Source: Nereocystis luetkeana
Taxonomy: Eukaryota > Sar > Phaeophyceae > Laminariales > Laminariaceae
Assembly (NCBI GenBank): GCA_031213475.1
Contig: JARUPZ010000005.1
Coordinates: 9,487,848 to 9,551,847, forward strand
Reading direction: 5' to 3'
Length of the DNA stretch: 64,000 bases
A model generated the notes under the pieces. It ran no database searches, was not told where the DNA came from, and saw nothing but the letters and a program-made list of their open reading frames with translations. Of the stretch, positions 44,490 through 56,400 are shown one piece after another. The translations under genes were made by a program, and so were the position numbers. Each line of letters starts with the position of its first letter. Position 1 is the stretch's first letter.

Positions 44490-47400
44490 ACGCACGACTG
44501 GGGCAGTCGGATCGTCCGGGATGTCACCGTTGTCGGACGAAGGGTGGCCCGAACTGTTGCCGTTTCCGTTGCTCGAGTTGTGGGACGGAAACAGCGTTGG
44601 CGGCGCCTTTCGTAGACGTCGACGTAGAAGCGGCCGACGCACCTCCCGATAGGGGACGGTACTGGTTCGTATGTAGGTGGTTGCGTCCGCTCCTTGCATG
44701 TCGGCGTCTACGAAATGCGCCGACGGTGTTTCCGATCCAAAAAACGACAAAGGCAATAATTTGGGCCGTGCTTCTTCCACGACGGCTATATCCCCGAAAA
44801 TTGTTTCCAGGGCTAAGGGTCATTCTTATCGGAGAGTTTTTCCCCCCAATTTTTCGACGTGTTTTTCGCGCAATTTTTCAATTTTTCCATATTTTCCTGT
44901 TTTTTTGTTTTCCAAATATTGGAATGTTAACGAACTTGATATTTTTGGTTCTGGAGAATTTCACGAATAGTGACAGAACGCCTCCGTATATTGATACCTA
45001 TCTCCGATTATTTCCAAACTTTGGAAGTTTTGGAAAAAACGCTCTCCGATAAGAATGAACCTAAGAAGGGACTCATGCACAGCGTCGCACTATCCGTGTC
45101 GCGCTCCGTGGGGGTGTATACCAACGTGACTCAAAATTAGTCATTCATGCCGCCCCCCCTCGATTTAGCTGGTGTAGCTGGCTGCGCTTTCCCGAATTGA
45201 GTCGGAAGTCACCTTCTCGGACTTGCCGACTAAAGTCAGATAGTTGGAGGGAACGGCACCTATACCGACGATTAGTCGTGGAATCGTGAAATCCTCCCGA
45301 CTCTCAGCTCTTATCCCTCCCATGTCCTCCCCCCCCCCCCTTCCTTCCTTCGCGCCCGATCTCCCCTCCTTCACGTCCTATTCCCCTCCCCCCCCCCCCC
45401 CCCCCCCTCCTCCTCCCCTTCTCCTCCGCCGCCACCCGGCGTGACCCAACGCGATGCAAACCCAACCCAACCTAACCCTGCTGAACGTCAGGAATTCCGC
45501 GAGTTCCCCCTGCGAGAGATCGAGGAGATGACGCACAACGTGAGGCGCTTCCGCATAGCGCTTCCGTCCGACGAGCACGTGATGGGCCTGTCTACCGCTT
45601 CTTGCATCGTGGTAAAGGGGAAGGGAAAGGATGGGAGTGTGGCCGTGCGTCCCTACACACCCACCACCACGAACGTGACCAAGGTAAGGGGGGAGGAGCG
45701 GAGGGCGGGGGGGGGGGTACTCGATAGGGGAGATGCACTCGATCTCATGCATGGCCGGAGTCGTATGAACCATAAGACCCTCGCATCCCTACAATGCCGG
45801 GACGGAGCATGGGGCGGGCCGGGGGGGGGGGGGGGGGGTGTACTCGATATCATGCACGGCCGTAGTCGGATGGCCATAGAGGGGAGGATGGGGGGGGGGG
45901 GGGGGGGGAGGAGGAAGGGAGGGAGGCGGCGGGGGGGGGGGGGGGGAGAGGGGTGTACTCGATAGGAGACATGTACTCGATCTCATGGATGGCCGTAGTC
46001 GCGGGGGCAGGGAGAGGGGGGGGTGAGAGGGGGGGATTTTTTTTTTTTTTTTTTCGCGCCTTCCCCACCCATTTCGTGTTACGGCCGCACGCAGCCCCAA
46101 CAGCCGAAGCATTCCTGTTCCTTATATAATGCCTACTGACACATGTGCTTGACCTCCCCCCGCCCCCCTCCCCCCCCCCCCCCCCCCCCATCCCTCGTGC
46201 TATTAATCATCCCCCCCCCCACCCCCCACGATATCCCTCTTTTTTTGTAACTGAGCAGGGTCACTTTGACCTGGTGATCAAGGTGTACCCCGACGGGAAC
46301 GTTTCCTCGCACATGTTCAGCCTCAAGATCGGCGACATGGTTGAGGTAAGACACCGTTCGGGACTCCCGCTATGTGCAGCTGCGTCCTGCACGAAACTTT
46401 TGTGCAGGACGTGTGTCGTCGAGTTCAACCTTGCACGTGGACCCAGACCAACCCGACCCCAGGAATGACCCTAGCCCCCAGGCCTAGCCCTAAACCCCAA
46501 TCCTTCGGGGGGCGCGAGGTCGGCAGGGGCAGTCACGCGACTCCGCCGCGTGTTTTGCTGGCGTTTTTTGCGAAAAAAAAAACGTCGGGCGGCCGAAAGA
46601 CCCGCATCCTGCACAAAGGCCGCACGTGGGTCAAGTCGCCTCTCGGGTGATGGCCTAGACCTTGGCAGGCGTTACGAGCGACTACGTCCTAGCTTGCTTG
46701 TGCAAGGTTTTGGGGTGCATCTAGAGGATTGCACACACTTCGCAGGCGTTGTGGACGATTGCTGGCTTTTGCTCTTGCTCCTATTGATAGCAACATTTTT
46801 GTTGTGATGAGGAGTTGGTGTGGACCATGAGGCGTTTTTCATATTGAGCACTAGTGCAGTGTGGACGATCAACAACCATCTTGCGTAACCAGGCGTTGAG
46901 TGTGGACTATCTATCAACATTTTTTTTGCCGGAGTTGGGCCACGTCATGAGCACTACCTACGAAAACCACTCTTGCCCATATCTGTAAGGACCGTTTTGA
47001 TCAGATATTTTCACACAACCGGTGCTTATTTTGAAACCCAGTGTTATTGATTTTGCGCGATCCCTGATGGTTACCTGGTACACGTTTGCTGAAATCCGTC
47101 CCTTCTGCTTTTGTTTTGGATGGTCCGCCTGCGTGACACACAACTTGCAAAACACGACGTTTTCGACGAAATCCTCGATTTGTCACAGCTGCTATTAATA
47201 TTCGTTTTTTCTTCCAAATTTTTATATAACTATGTTGTAACAGGTGAAGGGGCCCTTCCCGAAGTTCGAGTACAAGGCCAACGTCAAGAAGGAGATCGGG
47301 ATGATAGCTGGCGGTACTGGTGAGCGCAAGGACAACAGAGGCCCCCCTTCTTAAAACCCCTTTAGAACCGCAGTCCCGATTTGGGGACAAAGTACTTGAA

Positions 47401-50400
47401 ATTAGAGTGGATTGTCCCCAAAACGGGACTGCGGTTTTTAAAGGGGTTAATTCCCGACCTTTTTGGCTAAGGCTGCTGTCCCGTATTCCGTACTGGGACG
47501 CGAATGCTGTCCCGTATTCCGTACTGGGACGCGAATGCTGTCCCGTATTCCGTACTGGGACGCGAATGCTGTCCCGTATTCCGTACTGGGACATGGATGC
47601 TGCCCCGTATTCCGTACTGGGACACGAATGCTGTCCCGTATTCCGTAGGGACACGAATGCTGTCCCGTATTCCGTAGGGACACGAATGCTGTCCCGTATT
47701 CCGTACTGGGACACGAATGCTGTCCCGTATTCCGTAGGGACACGAATGCTGTCCCGTATTCCGTATTGGGGCACAGAACTCTCAAATTCCATGTACAGCA
47801 GAGGTTTATCCCCGAAACGGAATTGCAGTATTTGGCCTAGAAGGGTATGGTTTGATTTGCCCAAGAAGGCAAACTGAGGTCCCATTGAGGCGTTCTACGA
47901 TAGAGGTGTACCTTTGGGGATACAAAACACAAGAAAAAGTTTCTGGAGCCACCACTGACTGCTGTGTCCTGACATGACGGGCGGGGCGCCAGTGGGACGA
48001 TGAGTTTGTAAACTTGCGCTCTACATTGGGCTCTACATTGCTGGGGGCATAGTACGTACGCACACGTATTATATCACGAGATGTTGTGTGGCGTCGGCCG
48101 TGTTCGTATGTTTTGTTCCCGTTAAAATTCCGCGTTTTTCCTTGGGGGGGAGGGGGGGGGGAGGGGGGGGGGAGGGGGGCATCTAGGAGCCTCGGAAATA
48201 TGAGGGTGAAGGTTTATCGTAAAACGCCTCCATCGTGTGGAAAAAACACCCTAATTCTGAGTAGTTTATCCCCGAAGCGGGACTGCAGCTTGTCCCACTC
48301 GTGAAACGATTTAATTTGCCCTAGAAGGTAAACTGCGGTCTCATGGCGGGGACAAATGTCAGTCAGATTCTTGTTTCTGGGGGCCATACTAAATACCAGG
48401 TACCTGGTAGGACCTACGGTACATACCAAAACCTAAATGTCTCGCTTTTTTTTACCAGCAATATCTGGTCCTATTTACTGTGGTCCCCCGTAATATTTTA
48501 ATAGTAGGCTACCGTAGCACCGGACTGACTGCAGCAGTCCTAAACACTGCAGGATAAAAAGGGTCAAGGGACCAATCGATGAGGGTAGAAAACGATACGC
48601 TAGGAGACTGCTGTGATGCTTCGATCGCGTGTACTATTAACAGTACGGGTTTTCTCCGCCCTCATGCAGGGAACACAACAGTCCATATACGTGGTATATA
48701 GACCAGGGAGACAAAATCTGGAGCTGCAGAATTGAAGGAGTGGGTGTGTCTGTAGTTGGGGGAAGTAATGGAAGCATACCGGTGGTATTTCCGAGGCTGC
48801 ACGTAGCTTGCCATGTGTACGTGTATCGTTTCTCTCTTTCGGAAGAAAATGAATCCGTACTACGTGAGGTGTCTCAAGTCCAAGTCCACTATTTTGTTAA
48901 TTCCATCCACCCATACGTATGTATATATATATACTCCGGAGTATATTATACCTGGTATACACATACCCTAATCGCGTGCCTCTTTTGGCGAAAACATTGG
49001 GTAGTTGTAAATACCCGTCAGGTTTTTCAGCATCTGTTTCGGCTGCATCAAGCATTCCTCGGGCCTCATTCTATTTTTCTGGCGTATTCGTGAGGCATAT
49101 AAATATTTTGTGAAGAAAAAATCGAGTGTGATAAAAAAACCCCGCAGGTGTTCGGTCTGACGGTGGGCGGGCCTCCCTCTCCGGCTTTTACCCTAGCAAC
49201 TCGAACGGGGGGGCCCCAGTATGTTTCGGTGGAAACGGGGGCCCCCACATATTTCGGCGGAAACTTGGGGGCCCACCCCATATGTTTCGGCGGCCGCGGA
49301 AATTGTAAACTCGCTTCGCTCGTAATCACAGAGTATTTAGTCCGCAGCGGCGGTCTCACTAGAGTGTTGGTGCTGCGGGGTTTTTCGGTACTAAATACCT
49401 CCCCCCATCCTGCCCATCCACCCCCCCCGACCCCCCCCACCCCCCCCCTACCCCCCACCTCTTCTCCCCCCACTCTCTTAAGCCCCCACACACCGACCCC
49501 CCCCCCCGCGCCACCTTCCACCCCTGCCTGGTCGGTGAAAACCCGACGTGCTCCGTCCCGGCATTGTATGGATGCGAGGGTCTATGGTCATACAACTACG
49601 GCCAGGCGCGACAATGGGTACACCACGCCCCCACCCCACTCCCACTACCAACCTAACCCTTTGAAGCCCCCCCCCCCCCCCCCGAAAGCGTGCCTCCCCC
49701 CCCCTCCACCGACCCCCGACCTACCCACGCCGCGCCGACCTCTCCCCCCTCCGCTGGTATCCTGGTTGTTATTATGTAGGCATCACGCCGATGTTGCAGG
49801 TCTGCAGGAGCTGCTGTTCAACCCGGAGGACAAGACGAAGGTCACCCTGCTCTTCGCGAACCAGACGCCGGCGGACATCATGCTCAAGTCGGAGATCGAC
49901 AAGCTCGCGGCGGAACACGACAACTTCGAGGTCATCTACCTGGTGCGTTGCGCGACGTTTTGTTTTGATACCTGGTTTTCGGGGGGGGGGGGGGGGGGGG
50001 GGGGGCGGGGGGGGATTTGGTCAGGGTTTTGATGGTGTAAGGTTAGGCATGCGTGTCGGGGGGGGATTTGGTCAGGGTTTTGATGGTGTAAGGTTAGGCA
50101 TGCGTGTTTTCTTCGTAGTAGTAGTAGTAGTAGTAGTGATAGAGGCGTTTTTTTATTTTTTTTTGTTGCATATCTGATGCGTGGCGTGAAGTTTTTGATT
50201 TTGTTTTTCCAGGGTTGGGTTATTTTTTGTGCTCTTATCTTCGCAGTCAACGACAATGCTTGCACCACCATCACCATCGCCACCACCACCATCGTCATCA
50301 CCACCACCACCACCACCACCACCACCACCACCACCGCCAACATTGCCGCCACCACCACCAACACCACCGCCAACACCTCCGCCACCAACAACACCATCGC

Positions 50401-53400
50401 CAACGCTACCAACACCACCACCATCAGTTTGCTGTCGATTTATTGTTGTTGATGGTTGACCTGGAAGTTGCGTACCTGGTGGCGTGGCGGGACATTCACT
50501 GATGCTTTTAGCGAGTCAATATTGAACACCTATTACGGGGGACCATAGTTAATAGGACCTATGGTATTAATAAAAACCTATATATTTACCCATTTTTACT
50601 ATTAATAACAATATTTGGTCCTATTAACTATGGTGCCCCGTAATAGTAGTTTACTCGGCCGTCTTTGCGAACGTGAGTTTCCCAGGGGCATGTGCGTGCA
50701 TGAGAAAAAAAGCCGAAAACGACACCATAAGCCACACCCCTAGAAAGTTTAAAAACGAACCAAACGAAACCAGTGGCGTGTGGGAGTTTTTGGACGGAAA
50801 GTACAAAAACATACCGATATACCAGTGTATACATGCTTTTCTTATGTTTTTTAAAATGAATTTTAGTACACCTCCCGTGTCTTGAGTCTCTTATGAAAAC
50901 TTCGTAGTGTTTTTACACGGATGCGCGCACCCCTGTTTTCTTTACTAGGTTGTCGATCTCATGGCTAAAAGGTGTCTCTTCACCTTTTCTAAAAATATAG
51001 AGGGCCCCCCCCTTTGAGCTGAGTAAACGAAGCCGGATATCCTATGGAAAACCGCGTGCACCCCTGTTTTCTTTACTAGGTTGTCGATCTCATGGCTAAA
51101 AGGTGTCTCTTCACCTTTTCTAAAAATATAGAGGGCCCCCCCCTTTGAGCTGAGTAAACGAAGCCGGATATCCTATGGAAAACCGCGTGCACCCCTGTTT
51201 TCTTTACTAGGTTGTCGATCTCATGGCTAAAAGGTGTCTCTTCACTTTTTCTTAAAATATAGAGGGCCCCCCCCTTTGAGCTGAGTAAACGAAGCCGGGT
51301 ATCCTATGGAAAACCGCGTGCACCCCTGGTTTTCCGACTCAATGGTCGATCTTAAATTGGTTGAGGTGTCTTTTCCCATTTTTATAAAACTAGAGGGCCC
51401 CCCTTGGAGCTGGGCGGATCAAGCGAGATATCCTACCAAAAACTTTGAAGCTGGAGATCTGCGCCATCGGACTTGAATGATCCATTTTGTTTCCTCCGCT
51501 TCGTTTCAAGTTCCGCAGCGCGCGCACACATCTGATGAACGTTTTACGAAGTACACACGTCTGTCTACCAGGGTATAATAAAATACCAGCTCAACCGCTG
51601 GGATATATGGTCTTTTGAATACGCGGAAGCTGCAGGCTTTACGAAAGGCTTCCAACCCACAGATCACCCACGCGGCTATGTCTTCTACTATCATGGTCTA
51701 CATAAGACACACCTAGCGGGGCACCGACAACGTACCTCAACAAAGCTCGTGGTACATTTTGGGGAGTAGTGTAAACCACCACTACTTCCAACAACTCTCG
51801 TTGCTCGCAAGTGGGGGTAAATGGGGACTAACTCAACAAACCTCGTTGGATTGCTTTTGTCGCGTTGCCGTGCTTCGCTCGAAACGTCGCTGTTGTTCGC
51901 TCGTTCGTTGCCTCTGACTGAAGATCTCCCGACCAAACGCCAAGGTACGGATGATTTACAGCAGCAGCAGCAGCAGCAGCAGCAGTGCTTCAGTTATGGA
52001 GAATTCGAGCTCTCAGAAGCCGCTAGTTCAGCGGAGTCTGCTGGGAAAGTTTGACCCACCATACGTTTCACAACAATACTTCGTACATACATATATATAC
52101 CTGGTATATGTTGTGGCGTTCCATTTTTGCGTACATTTTTTTTGCAGCAATTACAATCCCAGTATCGGGGCACGGAGACGTGCGGCATCTCGTGTTCCTC
52201 TCTTCTGACAAAAGCTTATTTTTACTAGTACGGGGGGGGCCATAGTTAACAGGACCAAATATTGTTGGTAAAAATGGTTAAACATATAGGTTTTTATGTG
52301 TACCATAGGTCCTGTTAACTATGGTCCCCCGTAATAATTTACCACGACGTTTGAGCTCAGGAGCTGCAATTCATCGCTACCGTAGTTGGTAGCCTACCAG
52401 GTACCAGTATTTATTATTACAGTCACTGCTGCAAGCATTTGATCCACAAGGAGGCAGGCACCCCACGCCATCTCTGCCCTCGGCGACGGCCACAGACTCT
52501 GGACCCCGTCGTGAAAACCGAACGGGGGTATATCGGATGGAGATATCGACGGAGGATATCGGACGAGGGTATCGACCGAGGATATCGGATGAGGCTGCTG
52601 TATCGAAGAAGGATATCGAACGAGTTTATCGAGTCCAATGTTCGACACGGTATCGATCGTGCATCATGTACATACACGATATCGATCAACCCATCAACAT
52701 GTATCATATCGATATGTACTTGGTGCGCATGCATATACGATATAACGATACGTGTATTTTATTTCGTTCAGTATCGGCATACCTGGTAAACTATCAAATA
52801 CACGGTAGGATATCAGGGGATCGGACTCACGCTCGAACCGATAACATCGAAACTTCCGATATTTTGGGAGTATCGAAAAAAAAATCGCTTCGATGCGATA
52901 TCCAACACCAGCGGGTAAATGGTTCCATTCATACTGTACGTTGGGCCCCACTGCTCCTACTGGTATGATACCGCTACTTAAACGTTTGCAGATTGCTTCT
53001 GCCTCTGCTAAATTCGGTCAGGCGATCAACAAAAAACGCCTTCCAGGTAAAAAAAAGAGGGGACACTTGCGCTCAACCACAAACGCCGCCACAGGGAAGA
53101 GGGTACTCGTATATACAGGTACTGGTCTGTCGTCTTCTACCTACACAGACCGCCGACAAAAACACACGGCGTACGAAAACGAGTCCGAGTATTCGGCGTG
53201 TTCGGTGCTTCATCGATGTGCTGAAACGCCCCAAACGGTCACCCCACCAGGCACCTGGCTGGTATCCCATCACTCTCGACGAAAAAGCGCGTGTAAACAA
53301 AAGTGTGAAAGACAAGACGGTCCTGACATTTTTGTACAGACTGGCTTCCTGGTAAAGGGGGAGTGGTCTTCGGAATGGACACGTGAGCAGCAACGAAAAT

Positions 53401-56400
53401 TGTCAAAAACTGTCAGGCCTCTCTAGCCTGCCGCCCGCCCGCCCGCCCACAAAAGGAAGAATGGTCTTGTGGAATGGACACGTGAACAACAAAAACAATC
53501 CGAAGGTGTCAGTCCTTGCCTGCCGCCCACGAGGCACCCAGACAGCTATTGATAGCTACAGGAGCTACCCGGCGGTGGGGCCATAAAAAACACGCTCGAG
53601 CGCAATAAATGGGGACAGACAGGCTTGTGTTGTTGTGTTTTCGTACCCGGTACGTTGGCATTTCATTTGCCTGATGTGAAGGCAACACACACGCACACAA
53701 TGAAATCGTGAAATAGTGGTGTTTAAAAAAAAAAAATCCCGTCGATAACACCCCCCCCTAGGGAAGTGAGTGTGTTTCCGAGGCGATTATTACGGGGGGC
53801 CATAGTTAATAGGACCAAATATTGTTATTACGGGGGACCATAGTTAACAGGACCTGTGGTACACATAAAAATCTATATGTTTAACCATTTTTACTAACAA
53901 TATTTGGTCCTGTTAACTATGGCCCCCCGTAATAGTAAAAATGCTTCAATATATAGGTTTTTATGTACCAGGGTATACCATAGGTCCTATTAACTATGGC
54001 CCCCCGTAATAGTTTCTCCCGAACAAATCGCGGGGGGGAGGGGGGGGGGCGTACTCATTTTTTGCTTGCCTTAGTCATTTGACCATTGACCACGCATCCC
54101 TTTCGAGACGCGGGGGGGGGGGGGGGGGGGGGGGGGGGGGAAGAGGGGGGCATACGCGATGGAATTGGTGGCTTTTTACGAAAAATCTCGTTCGGCATCT
54201 TTTCCATGGATGGATTCATGCATCATCGCTCGGCGTTTGCACTCTGCTACCGTCGTCGTCGAGACCCCCCGCCCCCCCCTGGGCTGTAATCGGTCCATGT
54301 TCAAGTCCGCCTCACAAGTGGTCCTTGGTGGGAAGCAGGTCACACTTACATGCGACTAGCCGAACACCTCACGTTTCGCTTCGTGCTGCTCGGTGCAAGC
54401 GATATCTTCTCGGTCGATGATAAAACCAGGCGTGCTCCGTTTTCCCGGAGTTTTCGGTATGCGAGAGGGTCTATATGGGTCAAACGACTGCGGCCATGGA
54501 TGATATCGAGTACACCCCCCCCACCCCACCCCCCTCCAAACAAGAGGGGGACGACGGACGCGCTGGCAAAAAAAAAAGGTTTGACGTGGCCGGATAAAAT
54601 AAATGTCGTCGACGTCTTTTTTTTTTTCGCCACGAGAGGTTGAAAAAATCGTCGGAGGTTTTTTTTGGCGGGGCCACCATGTTTGCACAACCCCACCGCT
54701 CTGGTTGTGGTGTGTGTGTTGTGTGCCCCCTCCTGCGGGCGAGACGACGTACAGGCTCGGAAAAAAGTTATCCCAGGGGGTGTTAGTTAGTGATCGTGGG
54801 TAGTCGCCTCGCCTCGGGGATTTTCTCGAGGGGTGTGGTATGAGGCGTGCATGATAGCACCCCCCCCACCCCCCCCGGGATTTTGACTTTTTTGCTAGCG
54901 AAGGAGTCTTTCCAAACAAGTGTTAGCAAGCACACACAGAAGTAAAAATGGTGTTTTTTTTTATGGCCGTACGGTGTGTCTCGCACGCGGACAGAGACGC
55001 ACGAACGGCAGGCGAGGGGAGACACAGACAGAGGGACGCCTCCACGCCCCCGATTGAATTGTCGGAACTCTCCACGCTCGGACGGGCCGTTTCATACTGG
55101 GAAGACGGACGGGGGGGAAAAGGGGACAGGGACTGGAGTTCTCAGTTTTGGAGGCGTTTTCCCGTTTTTTTTTCTTTGTTTTGTTTGTAGATGAAAATCG
55201 CTCCACAGGGGCTTGTGCCGATTTCTTTCGATTCTTGACGGATTTCTTTGCACACCGTTCATGTGGCCTGGCCGTTGCTGTCGAGGCGACATGCCAGTAG
55301 TTTTTTTTTGTGCTGGGCACGTAGCATTTGGCTGGTTGTTGGTGTGGGTGTTGTTCTGGTCGTCCTCGGGGTGTACCGGTATTGGGGTATATATTTATAT
55401 CTGGAACATGATCCGCTGGCAGTAGTTGCTGTTGATGATGCCGTTGCTGTTTTCAGTTCTGTGGTGTCGATGTATGTATTCCTGGTGGGTACGTACTCAA
55501 CTGGTTGTCGTGGTGATGTCCTCTGTTAGTACAGATCGAGCGCAGGAACTCTGATCCTAGATCATGCAGGTTTGTGCAGCTCCCATCCGGCAACATGAGC
55601 TGGATCACTCAGATCGCGAATCTATCTGCCCTGAGAGACCTCAATCATGATTTGTAGATGATCTGTAGGTGATCTGTAGATGGTTTGTAGACGATCTGTA
55701 GATAGGTTATCTGTGGAATATCTGTAGATAATTTACAGATGATCTGTAGGCTATCTATAGATCATCTGCAGATCACTTGTAGATGATTTGTAGACGATAT
55801 GTATATGAGGCAATCTGTAGATGACCTGTAGCTGATCTGTAGATTGTAGATGATCTGTAGCTGATCTGTAGATGATCTGTAGATGACCTGCAGATCACTT
55901 GTACATGGTTTGTAGACGATCTGCAGATGATCTGCAGGCGATCTGTAGATGACGTGTAGATGATCTGTAGAATGTCCCTAGACGATCTGCAGATGGTCAC
56001 TGGTAAATTATCTATAGATGATCTGTAGACGATACGTCCGATACCTACTGTAGATCATGCAAGGGCAATCGATCATCTCTACGCACAACATGTGGAGTAC
56101 CAGGTATGTTAGCTGATCGTCTCTGTCATCATCGTCGTCGTTTTTTGTTTTGGATGCTCTCGTTCTTCGTGACTGTCGTATGTTTTTAGGTGGACAAGCA
56201 ACCCGAGGGCCCCTGGACGGGCAAGACCGGATACGTCAGCGCCTCCTTGATCGAAACCCACCTGCCGAAGCCGTCCGACGACAACGTGATCTTCATCTGC
56301 GGCCCCCCCGGCATGGTCAACGTGAGACCTCCAAAAATAACAAAAACAGTACTCGTACACGAGAGAAAGGATGAAAATACGTTGTTGGGCCTGTGCGCCG

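Noticed and set aside
44259..44780. 173-codon minus ORF
   Set aside because: Spans a (CT)28 tract inside a CYB5R intron. An old element fragment is possible, but nothing supports a gene.
47320..47885. Repeat ORFs (PYSVLG, RNTGQHS)
   Set aside because: 31/26-bp tandem repeat in an intron; no start context or domain.
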